Below the pieces are notes generated by a model. That model was not told where the DNA came from, searched no databases, and saw only the letters and a list, made by a program, of their open reading frames with translations. From F1-120-MAGs118 sp013360535 (GTDB taxonomy: Bacteria > Planctomycetota > UBA1135 > GCA-002686595), in assembly GCA_026647215.1 (NCBI GenBank), contig JAPKHC010000001.1, positions 124,001 to 188,000 of the forward strand: a stretch of DNA of 64,000 bases, written 5' to 3'. Both the position numbers and the translations under genes were made by a program. This document shows, piece by piece, positions 28,069-36,853 of the stretch; positions within the stretch are counted from its first letter, which is position 1; the number at the start of each line of letters is the position of its first letter.

Positions 28069-28434
28069 TTCTCGCCGCCCCCGGTTCGCTCTGCCCATCG
28101 TCCCCGATCGCCCGCGTCGGCGCGCTGCTCCCCAAGAGCGCTGAGCCAGTGCCGTTTCGTCTGCGGACCGGGGCGGAGCGAGTGGGGGCCGGCACGAGTG
28201 GGCTGCAGGGGAAGCAGCGGCGGGGAGAGGCTTCCGTCGAGTGAGGAGCTGAGGAGCGCCATTTCGGTCGAGCTTCGGCGCGGGCGCGTGAGGTGTCAAG
28301 GCGCGCGAGCGAGCGGCGGCGCGTGGTGACGACAGAAATAGACTGCCCCCGCGGCACCGTGCCGCGGGGGCGTCTCCTCTCAGGAGCCGTGCGAGCCCGA
28401 GGGCGCGTGGCGGCTCCCCCTTCGGGGGCGGCGG
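28069..28434. other. 366-base stretch without a convincing gene
   Basis: Open frames here are arginine/serine-rich and look like composition artefacts. The stretch holds the hairpin at 28345-28371 and the presumed promoter of the small-gene cassette that starts at 28068. Confidence 0.5.
28345..28371 (-). terminator. Strong hairpin after the W-x-PG repeat gene
   Basis: A perfect 13-bp inverted repeat (28345-28357 and 28359-28371) is separated by one base. On the minus strand it lies 63 bases after the stop at 28435 and is followed by AGTCTATTTCTGTC, which is relatively T-rich. A smaller CCCC-TTCG-GGGG hairpin lies closer to the stop at 28417-28428. Together they fit intrinsic termination of the minus-strand gene. 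Confidence 0.62.
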
Positions 28435-28917
28435 CTAGTCGTCGTCGTCGCGACGGTCGGCGCGGCCACGGCGGTCGTCCTCGCCGCGGCGGTCGTCGAA
28501 GTCGCGACGGTCGGCGCCGCAGTAGTCCGTGGCCCAGTAGCCGGGCACCCAGACGCGGACCTCGCGCGTCTCGTAGCGGCCGGGGTCGGTGACCGTGATC
28601 CAGTGGCCGGGCGCGACGAGGATCTGGAAGCGGCGGCCGCAGTGGTCGATGCGCCACTCGTAGCGCGCGGGGACCCACTCCTGGCGCGTGCAGCCGGGGA
28701 CCCAGACGCGCTCGTGGCGCACCTCGTAGTGGCCGGGGATCCAGGTGCGGCGCGGCTCGATGCGGGGAGCGCGGCCGCGGCCGATGTGCAGCTCGATGCG
28801 GCCGCCGCCGTAGCCGGCGCGCAGGTCGGCGACGTCGCGCTGGGCGAGCGCGGGCGTGAGCGGGGCGAACAGGGCGAGCGCGAGGGCGGGCATCCAGCGG
28901 GCGAGGTTGGGGCGCAT
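28435..28917 (-). CDS. Secreted protein with W-x-PG repeats and Asp/Arg-rich tail
   Basis: The 160-residue precursor has a signal peptide (ALALALFAPLTPALA). Four or more copies of a W(I/V)PG-(H/Y/C) strand motif follow (RTWIPGHYEVR, RVWVPGC, EWVPARYEW, RVWVPGYW). The last 25 residues are almost only Asp, Arg and Gly (DFDDRRGEDDRRG). It resembles the small YXWXPG-repeat proteins common in environmental bacteria, whose role is unknown. It is single, divergent from the TPR gene at 29141, and has a terminator-like hairpin. Confidence 0.72.
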   Translation of the reverse strand: MRPNLARWMPALALALFAPLTPALAQRDVADLRAGYGGGRIELHIGRGRAPRIEPRRTWIPGHYEVRHERVWVPGCTRQEWVPARYEWRIDHCGRRFQILVAPGHWITVTDPGRYETREVRVWVPGYWATDYCGADRRDFDDRRGEDDRRGRADRRDDDD

Positions 28918-29140
28918 GGTCGAGGTCCTTTCTCGGGGGCGGTCGGCGGCCGGGGGAGGTCCGCGGCAGCGGGTCGCACCAACACCCCTTCGAGCCGCGT
29001 GCCGGGCCGGCGAAAAACTCGCAAGTCCTTTGCTGGAATGCACTTGCAGGGCGGCGAGGCGCGCTGAGGCGGGCTCTCGGTCGCCGCCAAAGGTCAATCT
29101 GTCCCGCGGGCCTGTCCTCCGGCGTGGGCAGTGGACGACA
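28918..29140. other. Divergent intergenic region
   Basis: This 223-base region lies between the W-x-PG gene (minus) and the thioredoxin-like TPR gene (plus). It must carry promoters for both. No box is assigned with confidence. Confidence 0.35.
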
Positions 29141-30490
29141 ATGGCCGCGCCGATGCAGACCCGATTCCATGCGCTCGCCGTCCGACTGACTTCGCTCGTG
29201 GTGCTCGTGAGCCCGGGCCTCGCGCTCGTTCCGCAGGATCCGCCGCCGCCGCAGCCGGCGCCCGCGACCGATCCGGTGGGCTTCCGCAAGCTCGACTTGG
29301 CCGAGGCGCTCAAGGCGGCGGAGGCGGAGAAGAAGGTCGTGCTGCTCGCGTTCGTCGATCGCGAGTCGGACGAAGGCCGCAAGATGGCGAGCGAGACCTG
29401 GGGCGACGCGGTGATGCTGCGTTGGCTCGAGGCGCGTGTGGTCGGGCTCGAGCTCGAGTTCAAGCGCGATGCGGCGCTCGCGGAGCGTTACGGCGTGACG
29501 GGCAGTGCGGCGACGCTGGTGTGCACGCCGGCGGGCGAGGAGATCGAGCGCTGGGAGGGTGTCGTCGCGGCGCGCGAGCTGATGCCGAAGATGCAGCCGT
29601 ACCTGAAGGGTGGCGAGGCGCTCGCGGCGGCGCGCAGGGCGTGGCGTGAGGATCCGGCGAGCGCGCGCGCGCGGATGAAGCTCGGCGAGGCCTACGCGGG
29701 CATGCGCATCCTGCCGAAGGCCGCGGAGTGTTACCTGCAGGCTTGGGACGAAGGCGCGGGGCAGGCGGAGTTCGCCGAGGAGCGCCGCAACGAGCTCGTC
29801 TCGCGCCTGTGCGAGCTCGCTTCACGCGATCAGGGCCTCAAGCGCGAAGTGGCCCGGCGGCGCGACGTGGTGCGCGACCGGCTGCTGCGTTTCGCCGAGG
29901 GCGACGACCCGCTCGCGCTCGCGCTCGACCTCGCGGCGTTCAACACCGGCCTGCTGCAGCCGGCGAAGCAGTACGACGTGCTGCTCGCCTTGCGCGCGCG
30001 CGAGGGCACGCCGCCGGCGGTGCTCGCGGCGAGTTTCTCCGACAACGTGGCGTTCTTCCTGCAGCGCGAGGGGCGCTGGAAGGAGCTGCTCGAGGCGCGC
30101 GGCGATGCGCTGGCGCACTTCGACGCGACCTACGGGAAGTGGCGCGCGGACTACGACAAGGCGCTGGCGCGCGAGGACCTGCCGCCGAGCGGGCTTCCGG
30201 CCGCGGACCCGCTGATCGTGCGGCGTTCCGCGCTCCTCGCGCAGGCGGGCGTGTTCGTCGAGGCGCTCGTGCGCACGGAACAGGCCAAGGCCGCGTTCGA
30301 GCTGGCGGAGCTGGTCGCGAGCTTCGACCCGCGTCCGACGACGTACCTCGTGCTGTCGGGCGCGCTCGAGCGCGGCGGCGATGCCGAGCGGAAGGAGCTC
30401 TTCCTCGTGCAGGGCCGCAAGCTGCTCTCGGAGAAGGAGCGCGCGGAGCTCGAGCTCCTCCTGCAGCGCGCCGCCGGTCGCGGGCGCTGA
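29141..30490 (+). CDS. Secreted thioredoxin-fold protein lacking CxxC, with TPR region
   Basis: The 449-residue precursor has a signal peptide (SLVVLVSPGLALV). A thioredoxin-like domain spans about 45-150 (KKVVLLAFVDRESDEGRKMASETW ... YGVTGSAATLVCTPAGEEI), in which the CxxC position reads DRES, so redox chemistry is not expected. Helical TPR-type repeats follow from about 165 to the end (MKLGEAYAGMRILPKAAECYLQAW). ATG 29141 or ATG 29153 can serve as start. It ends 13 bases from the convergent MFS-fusion gene. Confidence 0.7.
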   Translation: MAAPMQTRFHALAVRLTSLVVLVSPGLALVPQDPPPPQPAPATDPVGFRKLDLAEALKAAEAEKKVVLLAFVDRESDEGRKMASETWGDAVMLRWLEARVVGLELEFKRDAALAERYGVTGSAATLVCTPAGEEIERWEGVVAARELMPKMQPYLKGGEALAAARRAWREDPASARARMKLGEAYAGMRILPKAAECYLQAWDEGAGQAEFAEERRNELVSRLCELASRDQGLKREVARRRDVVRDRLLRFAEGDDPLALALDLAAFNTGLLQPAKQYDVLLALRAREGTPPAVLAASFSDNVAFFLQREGRWKELLEARGDALAHFDATYGKWRADYDKALAREDLPPSGLPAADPLIVRRSALLAQAGVFVEALVRTEQAKAAFELAELVASFDPRPTTYLVLSGALERGGDAERKELFLVQGRKLLSEKERAELELLLQRAAGRGR

Positions 30491-30503
30491 AGCCCGTGGC
30501 GGC

Positions 30504-33365
30504 TCAGCGCCGCGGTCGCAGGTACTGGTTGAAGAGGTCGTTGAGCGGGTCGAGCTTCGCGCCGCGCTCGCGGGCGGCCTTGGCCTCGTCGGGCTTCGCC
30601 AGCGTCTCGAGCTCGCCGGCGAGCAGGGCCCAGGCCGTCGCCGACTCGGGGTGCAGCGCGCACAGCTTGTCGAACACGACGCGCGCGGCGTTGTGCTGGC
30701 CGAGGTCGGAGAGCTGGCGGCCCAGGCGCAGGGCCTCGAGCGGCGCCGTCGCGATCACGCGCGCGCTCTGCTCCTCGAACTCCTCGCGCGTCACCGTCTG
30801 GTCGAACAGCAGGCGGTCGACCGCGAGCTCGGCGTCGTCGGGGTCGTAGGCGAGGCCGAGCGAGACGAGGCCAGAGGCCGCGGCGCCGGACTTCGCCTGC
30901 AGGAGCTGCGACTTGAGGTGGCGCAGCGCGTCGAGCTGGGCCGGGCCGCAGCGCCAGCGGGCGTAGAGCTCCTGCTGGAAGCCCGCGTCGGCCGAGCGCA
31001 GCAGCTCCTCGAAGGTGCGCGCCGCGGGCTGCGTCGAGTCGCCGAACAGCCGGCGCGGCGCCGAGAACTCGAGGCGCATGTTGAGGTCGGTGTTGTGCGA
31101 GTTGCCGCCGATCGTGGTGGCGAAGCGCGCCAGGCCGCGCTCGTCCAGCCACAGGCGCGCGAGGATGAGCGTGCGCACGTCGGTCGTGTCGAACCAGCGC
31201 TCGAGGTCGGCGCGGATCTCCGGCGAGCCCTCGACCACACGTTGCGCCTCGTCGAGCTCGGCGGCGCCGGGGAACAGCGGCGCCGTGGCGGCGAGGATCA
31301 GCGTGTCGTAGGGCCCGATGTGCAGGAAGGCGCAGTGGGGGAAGACCGACTGGATCGTGCGCACGACGAGCGCGTAGTCCTCGGCCGAGAACGAGTAGGT
31401 CTGCAGCCATTGCGCGAGCATGCCGCCGGGCGCGAGCTTGCGCTCGGCGGTGCGGTAGAACTCCTCGGTGAACAGGTTCGCGACGCCGGCGAGCCAGGGG
31501 TTCGAGGGCTCGCTGACGATCACGTCCCAGCCGCCGGGGTGGCCCTGCAGGAAGCTGCGGCCGTCGTCGAGCACGACCTCGACGTTGGGGCGCTCGAGCG
31601 GACGATGGTTGACGCGCTCGAAGGACTTCGTGGCCTCGACCACGCCGGCCTCGATCTCGCACACCGTCACCGCGGTGCCCGGGAACAGGGCGGCGGCGCC
31701 GGCGGTCGTGCCCGAGCCCATGCCGATCACGAGCACGTCCTTCGCGCGCGGCCGCAGGAACAGCGGCACGTAGGCGATGCCGAGCTGCGTCGGCATGTCC
31801 TCGCTGCTCGAGGCGTCGATCTTGCCGTTGGCGCGCAGGTTGAAGAACTGGTCGGGCGGCGTGCCGTCGCGCAGCGCGAGCGTCGTGCCCTGCAGCACGA
31901 GCACGTTGCAGTTCGCGCCCTCGCGGAACAGCACGGTCCGCATCGTCGAGCGCACGTCGTCGGGCGTCGTCGGTCCGTACATGTAGGCGCCGACGTTGGT
32001 GGCGAGCGGGTCGGGCTGGCGCCAGTCGGAGAGCAGCAGCGCGCTGCAGCCGATCGCCGTCGCGACCGCGAGGCTGCGCGCGCGGAAGAGCAGGATCGGG
32101 ATCACGGCGTAGGCGAGCAGCGCCCCGCGGAAGGTCCAGTGGCTGCCGAGCGCGGGCAGGATCACGAGCGAGGCGCTCGCCGCACCGGCGATCGAACCGA
32201 GCGTGTTCCAGGCGTAGATGCCGCCGACGACCTGTCCGGCGCGCGCGGCGCCTTGACGCGAGAGCTGCACGAGCGCGGGGAACAGCAGGCCCATGCCGAT
32301 GGTCGGAACGAGCTGCAGCGCGGCGGCGACACCGGCGCAGAGCACGGCGTTGAAGCCGCCGCTCGAGCGCGCGTCCTTGAGGTGGCCGACGAGGACCGCG
32401 AGCTGCGGCTCGAGCGCGAGGCCCGCGAGCGTCGCGAGCACGATCGCGGCGCTCGCGAGGCTGACGAGGCGGTCGAGCCGTGGGGCGCCGGCGAAGCTCA
32501 GCCGGAACCACAGGCTGCCGAGGCCGAGACCGAGGATGAACAGTGCCAGCGTCGCGCTGAACGCGTAGGTCGTGCCGCCGAGCAGCAGCGCGAGCTCGCG
32601 CGACCACAGCATTTGCAGCGTGATCGAGGCGACGCCGCTCGCGAGCGCGGCGAGGTGCAGTGCGCGCGGGGCGACGCTGTCTTCGGAGCGCATCTCGTTC
32701 GTCGGCGCCTCGACCTCGGCCTGCGGCGCAGGTTCGAGCGGAGCGCGCGAGAGCGCCAGCGCGGCGACGCCGATCGCGAAGTTCGTCGCGGCCGCGGCGC
32801 CGTTGGTCCACACGAGGCCGAGCTTCTCGAGCAGGAAAAAGCCTGAAATCCAGGCTCCCGCGGCCGCCCCGAGCGCGTTGAACGCGTACAGCCACGCCGC
32901 CGAGGCACCGAGCGACAGACCCTGCACCGCGAACTGGCGCGTGAGCAGCGGCAGCGTCGCGCCCATCGCGATGCACGGCGGCCCGATGACGAGGAACGTC
33001 AGCGCGAAGCGCAGCAGGCTCGCGAGCCACGGCGTGCCGGAGACCTCGTAGGCGAGCGGTGCCGCACGCTCGAGCAGGAAGCCGAGCTCGTAGGGCACCG
33101 CGAGCGCGAGGCCCGCGATCGCGAGCTCGCACCAGCCGTACAGCGCGAGCGGGCGCTTCGAGCGGTCGGCGATGCGGCCCGCGAAGAAGGCGCCGATGCC
33201 CAGCCCGCACAGGAACGTCGCGACCACGCTCGCCATCGCGAACGACGAGCTGCCCCAGGCGTGGCCCAGGCGCTTGAACCAGACCGTCTCGTACACGAGG
33301 CCCGTGAGGCCCGAGAGCACGAACAGGAGGGCCGTGGCCCACAGCTGGCGGCGCGACGGATTCAT
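30504..33365 (-). CDS. MFS membrane domain fused to spermidine-synthase-like methyltransferase fold and TPR tail
   Basis: The 953-residue protein has about 12-14 membrane segments over residues 1-440 (start LWATALLFVLSGLTGLVYETVWFKRLG, typical of fused spermidine synthases). A Rossmann domain spans about 530-750 (DVLVIGMGSGTTAG, CEIEAGVVEATKSF, LDDGRSFLQ, WDVIVSEPSNPW), and a helical tail with TPR features follows. The SpeE catalytic DxxD element is replaced by SEPSNP, so aminopropyl transfer is doubtful. Such fusions are common in planctomycetes and deltaproteobacteria but have no assigned reaction. Confidence 0.82.
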   Translation of the reverse strand: MNPSRRQLWATALLFVLSGLTGLVYETVWFKRLGHAWGSSSFAMASVVATFLCGLGIGAFFAGRIADRSKRPLALYGWCELAIAGLALAVPYELGFLLERAAPLAYEVSGTPWLASLLRFALTFLVIGPPCIAMGATLPLLTRQFAVQGLSLGASAAWLYAFNALGAAAGAWISGFFLLEKLGLVWTNGAAAATNFAIGVAALALSRAPLEPAPQAEVEAPTNEMRSEDSVAPRALHLAALASGVASITLQMLWSRELALLLGGTTYAFSATLALFILGLGLGSLWFRLSFAGAPRLDRLVSLASAAIVLATLAGLALEPQLAVLVGHLKDARSSGGFNAVLCAGVAAALQLVPTIGMGLLFPALVQLSRQGAARAGQVVGGIYAWNTLGSIAGAASASLVILPALGSHWTFRGALLAYAVIPILLFRARSLAVATAIGCSALLLSDWRQPDPLATNVGAYMYGPTTPDDVRSTMRTVLFREGANCNVLVLQGTTLALRDGTPPDQFFNLRANGKIDASSSEDMPTQLGIAYVPLFLRPRAKDVLVIGMGSGTTAGAAALFPGTAVTVCEIEAGVVEATKSFERVNHRPLERPNVEVVLDDGRSFLQGHPGGWDVIVSEPSNPWLAGVANLFTEEFYRTAERKLAPGGMLAQWLQTYSFSAEDYALVVRTIQSVFPHCAFLHIGPYDTLILAATAPLFPGAAELDEAQRVVEGSPEIRADLERWFDTTDVRTLILARLWLDERGLARFATTIGGNSHNTDLNMRLEFSAPRRLFGDSTQPAARTFEELLRSADAGFQQELYARWRCGPAQLDALRHLKSQLLQAKSGAAASGLVSLGLAYDPDDAELAVDRLLFDQTVTREEFEEQSARVIATAPLEALRLGRQLSDLGQHNAARVVFDKLCALHPESATAWALLAGELETLAKPDEAKAARERGAKLDPLNDLFNQYLRPRR

Positions 33366-33374
33366 CGGGGGTCG

Positions 33375-34541
33375 CTAGTCGCCGAGCTCACGCTCGGCGA
33401 CGGCCGCACCGTCGGCTTTCACGCGGAATCCCTCGGCTTCCAGCGCGAGGCGCAGCGCCGACAGCAGCGTGAGCACGTTCTTGCGCGTCGCGCCGTGGCC
33501 CATCAGGCCGACGCGCCACAGCTTGCCCTTCAACGGCCCCAGCCCGCCGCCGATCTCGAGGTCGTGCTTGGCGAGCAGGCGCGCGCGCACGCGCAGGTCG
33601 TCGACGCCTTCGGGAATGCGCACCGCGAGCAGCTGCGGCAAGCGCTCGGACTCCGGCACGAGCAGCTCGAGGCCCAACGCCTCGAAGCCCCTGGCGCAGG
33701 CGCGCGAGACGCGCGCGGTGCGCTCGAAGCGCTTCGTCAGGCCTTCTTCGTGCACCAGCCGCAGCGCCTCGTGCACGCCGCACAGCAGGTTCGACGACAT
33801 CGTGTGGTGGTAGCCGTGCGGCCCGTCCCAGTAGTCGAGCAGGAGCCCGAGATCGAGGTAGAAGCTCTGCACCTTGCGCGCGCGCGCCTTGACGCGCTCG
33901 ACCGCACGCGGGGAGAACGTCACGGGCGCCATGCCGCTCGCGCAGCTCAGGCCCTTCTGCGTGCAGGACCACGCGCCGTCGAGGCCGTTGGCGTCCGCGT
34001 CGATCGGGATGCAGCCGAGCGAGGTCACGGTGTCGGCGACGAAGAAAGCGCCCTGCTCGCGCGCGAGGTCGCGCCAAGGCCCGAGCTCCTGCCGCACGCC
34101 CGTCGAGGTCTCCGCGTGGACGACGGCGACGAGCTTGATGCGGCGGCCGCCGAGCGCGGCCTTGGCGCGCGCGGGATCGCTCGCGCGGCCCCACTCGCCG
34201 TCGACGCGCGTCACCTCGGCGCCGCAGCGCGCCGCGATCTCGGCCACACGCGCGCCGAAGTAGCCGTGCACTGGCACGAGCACGCCGTCGCCGGGTTCGA
34301 TCAGGTTCGCGAGCACCGCTTCCATGCCCGAGGTGCCCGTGCCCGAGAGCGTGAACGTCGCGGGATTCGTCGTGCCGAACACCGGACGCAGCGCGGCGCG
34401 CAGCTCGTCCATCGCGACGAAGAGCCGCGGGTCCAGGTGGCCGAGCGTCGGCGCCGCGAGTGCACGCGACACCGACGGCGCGACGTCGGACGGGCCCGGG
34501 CCGAGCAGCGTGCGGACGGGCGGCTGGAAGGGTTGCATCAT
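33375..34541 (-). CDS. Class V aminotransferase (serine/alanine-glyoxylate type)
   Basis: The 388-residue PLP enzyme has LLGPGPSDV at the start, the cofactor loop LSGTGTSGMEAVLAN, the aspartate in FFVADTVTSLG, and the PLP lysine in WSCTQKGLSC, a form typical of alanine/serine-glyoxylate aminotransferases. The expected reaction is amino transfer to glyoxylate in photorespiration-like or one-carbon metabolism. It starts with two ATGs at 34541, overlapping the thioredoxin stop. It ends 9 bases before the MFS-fusion start. Confidence 0.88.
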   Translation of the reverse strand: MMQPFQPPVRTLLGPGPSDVAPSVSRALAAPTLGHLDPRLFVAMDELRAALRPVFGTTNPATFTLSGTGTSGMEAVLANLIEPGDGVLVPVHGYFGARVAEIAARCGAEVTRVDGEWGRASDPARAKAALGGRRIKLVAVVHAETSTGVRQELGPWRDLAREQGAFFVADTVTSLGCIPIDADANGLDGAWSCTQKGLSCASGMAPVTFSPRAVERVKARARKVQSFYLDLGLLLDYWDGPHGYHHTMSSNLLCGVHEALRLVHEEGLTKRFERTARVSRACARGFEALGLELLVPESERLPQLLAVRIPEGVDDLRVRARLLAKHDLEIGGGLGPLKGKLWRVGLMGHGATRKNVLTLLSALRLALEAEGFRVKADGAAVAERELGD

Positions 34542-34933
34542 GGCTTGACGAGATTCTCGAGCGTGCGCTTGAAGGTGAGCGGGTTGACGGCGCCCGACAT
34601 GCCGGTCAGGAACTTGCCGTCGGCGTCGGCGAACAGCACGAACGGCAGCATGTAGGCATCCTCGAGGTGCCCGGCGAGGATCTCGACCGGCTCCTCGGCA
34701 TCGTCGCAGTCGCTCGCCAGCGCGACGAAGTGCTTCTGGAGCAGCGGCGCGATCTCGGCGTGCGGGACGACGCCCTGCACGAGCGCGCGGCACTGCCCGC
34801 AGGCCTCGCGGCCGAACTCGACGAAGACGAGCTTCTTCTCCGCCTTGGCCTGCGCGAGCGCCGCCTCCCAGCGCGTGTGCCAGTCGAGGGTGCCCTTGTC
34901 GTTGAAGTGCGGGTGAGGTCGTTGCGTGGCCAC
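34538..34933 (-). CDS. Thioredoxin-family protein
   Basis: The 131-residue cytoplasmic protein has the active site FGREACGQCRAL (CGQC), preceded by AEKKLVFVEF, and a cis-Pro region AYMLPFVLFADADG. It lacks a signal peptide. It resembles the short thioredoxin_7-type proteins that act as disulfide reductases. The GTG start at 34933 has AGGA upstream. It is co-transcribed with the aminotransferase (ATGA overlap). Confidence 0.82.
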   Translation of the reverse strand: MATQRPHPHFNDKGTLDWHTRWEAALAQAKAEKKLVFVEFGREACGQCRALVQGVVPHAEIAPLLQKHFVALASDCDDAEEPVEILAGHLEDAYMLPFVLFADADGKFLTGMSGAVNPLTFKRTLENLVKP

Positions 34934-35048
34934 GGGAGTTCCTGTCTTTCGAGGGGAAGGCGCGCATCCTACTGCCGCGGTCGGGTGCTCGAAACCGCTA
35001 GGATGGCGCGGCGCCCGCTGGCCTCGCCGGGGCGACAGAAAGCGCCCC

Positions 35049-35330
35049 ATGAGCCCCAACCCCGCTCCGCTCCCCGATGGCGACCGCCGGCGCAAGCCGC
35101 GGCGCGACACGGACCTTCTGCTCGAGATCCGCCTCGACCCCAAGACGCTTGCGGGGCGCGCCGAGAACGTCTCGACGGGCGGGGTGTTCTTCTTCGTGCA
35201 CGAACCGGTCGAGGTGACCGTCACGTTCCTCGAGGACGGCCAGCGCAAGTCGCACACCGGGCGCCTCGTGCGCGCGGAGCGGCTGAGCGCCGAGACGACG
35301 GGCTTCGCCGTCGAGTTCCCGCAGGAATGA
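35049..35330 (+). CDS. Single-domain PilZ protein (c-di-GMP receptor)
   Basis: The 93-residue protein has both c-di-GMP motifs of PilZ: an arginine cluster near the start (DRRRKPRRDTD) and NVSTGGVFFF (D/NxSxxG). The rest is a short beta-barrel (VTVTFLEDGQRKSHTGRLVR). It is expected to bind cyclic-di-GMP in the cytoplasm. It is a lone plus-strand gene, convergent with nuoN. No diguanylate cyclase is nearby. Confidence 0.85.
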   Translation: MSPNPAPLPDGDRRRKPRRDTDLLLEIRLDPKTLAGRAENVSTGGVFFFVHEPVEVTVTFLEDGQRKSHTGRLVRAERLSAETTGFAVEFPQE

Positions 35331-35333
35331 GCG

Positions 35334-35357
35334 CGGGGAGAGCCGCGGCCCTCCCCG
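35334..35357. terminator. Hairpin between convergent PilZ gene and nuo operon
   Basis: A 7-bp inverted repeat (CGGGGAG at 35334-35340 and CTCCCCG at 35351-35357) with a 10-base loop lies just after the PilZ stop (35330) and before the nuoN stop (35390). It could terminate from both sides; there is no T-run on either strand. Confidence 0.4.
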
Positions 35358-35389
35358 TCGCGTGACACGAGCCGCTCGGGGCCTCCGGC

Positions 35390-36853
35390 TCACATGACTT
35401 CGAGGAACCAGCGCGGCAGGATCCCGAGGCCGAGCACGAGCACGGCGCACACGAGGCTCGCGAGCGTCGCCGCGAACGGCGTCGGACGGGGCTCGGGCGT
35501 CGGGGTGCCTTCCGCGGGGCTCTGCATGTACATCGCGATGATCACGCGCAGGTAGTAACCGAGCGCGACGACCGAGAGCAGCACGCCGAGGATCGCGTAG
35601 GGGACGAGCTCGGCGCGCACCGCGACCGAGAACACGAGGTACTTGCCGAGGAAGCCGCCGGTCGCGGGAATTCCGCCGAGCGAGAGCATGAACAGGGTCA
35701 GCGCGGCGGCGACCACGGGACGGCGCTGCGCGAGGCCCTTGAGCGACTCGAGCGTCGTCGTGCCCTTGTTCTCGCGCTCGAGCAGCGCGAGCAGGCCGAA
35801 GGCGCCGCCTGCCGTCGCGACATAGGCCGCCATGTAGAAGAGCGCCGCCTCGACCGCACCGCCGCGCGCCGGATCGCCGTGCAGCGAGCCCGCGACGCCC
35901 AGCAGCAGCGTGCCGGCGTGCGCGATGCCCGAGTAGGCGAGCATGCGCTTGACGTCGGTCTGCGCGAGCGCGCCGAAGTTGCCGGCCGCCATGGTGAGCA
36001 CGGCGATCAGCGCGATCGTGCTCGCCGTCGAGTTCGGCAGCAGCGCGAGCGCGTTGAGCAGGAACGCGAAGGCGGCGGCCTTGGTGCCCGTCGCCATCAG
36101 CGCCGTCACCGGCGTCGGGCTGCCTTCGTACACGTCGGGCACCCACAGGTGGAACGGGAACACGCTCACCTTGAAGAACACGCTGGCGGCGATCAGCGCG
36201 ACGCCGACGAGCGCGAGCGGCTGGTCGAGGATCACGGCGCGGCGCGTCGGATCCGCGAAGGCGTCGAGCGAGAGGCTGCCCGTCGTCGCGTACAGCAGCG
36301 CGGCGCCGTACAGGAAGAACGCGGCGGCGAAGGCGCCGAGCAGGAAGTACTTGAGACCGGCCTCGACGGAGCGGATGCGATCGCGGCGGAAGGCCGCCAG
36401 CGAGTAGAGCGGGATCGAGAGCAGCTCGAGGCCGATGAAGAACACGATCAGGTCGTTCGCGCCCGCCATCAGCAGCATGCCGATCGGCGTCGCGAGCATC
36501 AGCACGTCGTGCTCGCCCTTGAAGGGCGCGTCCTCTTCGTAGTAGCGCGCGCTGAAGAGCCACGCAAACAGCGCGCTCGCGATGAACACGAGGCCCCAGA
36601 CGGCCGTCGTCGGGCCCCACTGGAACGTGCCTTCGAGCACGAGGCGCGCGGGGCTGCCGTCGACGAGCGTCTTGACGCAGAAGGCCGCGGCGGCGGCGAG
36701 GCTCGCCACGAAGGCGACCGGCCGGACCGCGGAACCGCCGGGGACGATGCCGCAGGCGAGCACCGCGAGCGTGCCGAGCGCGAGCGCGATCATCGGGGCC
36801 AGCGCCGCCATGGCGTCGGCGTCGAAGAGCGTGAGCAGGGATTGCGGATTCAT
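35390..36853 (-). CDS. nuoN: NADH-quinone oxidoreductase subunit N
   Basis: Antiporter-like membrane subunit of complex I. The 487-residue protein has about 14 hydrophobic segments. Proton-channel features are visible: a glutamate in FFIGLELLSIPLYSL and a lysine in VEAGLKYFLLGA, then FPFHLWVPDVYEGSPTPVTA. It is the last gene of the operon; its start overlaps the nuoM stop (ATGA). Length is normal for bacterial NuoN. Confidence 0.95.
   Translation of the reverse strand: MNPQSLLTLFDADAMAALAPMIALALGTLAVLACGIVPGGSAVRPVAFVASLAAAAAFCVKTLVDGSPARLVLEGTFQWGPTTAVWGLVFIASALFAWLFSARYYEEDAPFKGEHDVLMLATPIGMLLMAGANDLIVFFIGLELLSIPLYSLAAFRRDRIRSVEAGLKYFLLGAFAAAFFLYGAALLYATTGSLSLDAFADPTRRAVILDQPLALVGVALIAASVFFKVSVFPFHLWVPDVYEGSPTPVTALMATGTKAAAFAFLLNALALLPNSTASTIALIAVLTMAAGNFGALAQTDVKRMLAYSGIAHAGTLLLGVAGSLHGDPARGGAVEAALFYMAAYVATAGGAFGLLALLERENKGTTTLESLKGLAQRRPVVAAALTLFMLSLGGIPATGGFLGKYLVFSVAVRAELVPYAILGVLLSVVALGYYLRVIIAMYMQSPAEGTPTPEPRPTPFAATLASLVCAVLVLGLGILPRWFLEVM

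Noticed and set aside
28345..28371. Palindrome considered as a CRISPR repeat or attachment site
   Set aside because: It occurs once, with no spacers or integrase nearby; a terminator explains it better.
28069..28434. Small frames in the gap before the W-x-PG gene
   Set aside because: They are Ser/Arg-rich, lack ribosome sites and overlap a strong hairpin.
30151..33342. 1063-residue minus-strand frame
   Set aside because: It is out of frame with the MFS-fusion protein, whose TM and Rossmann motifs are clear.
30504..33365. Calling the MFS fusion a true spermidine synthase (speE)
   Set aside because: Catalytic Asp residues are not visible, so only the fold is supported.
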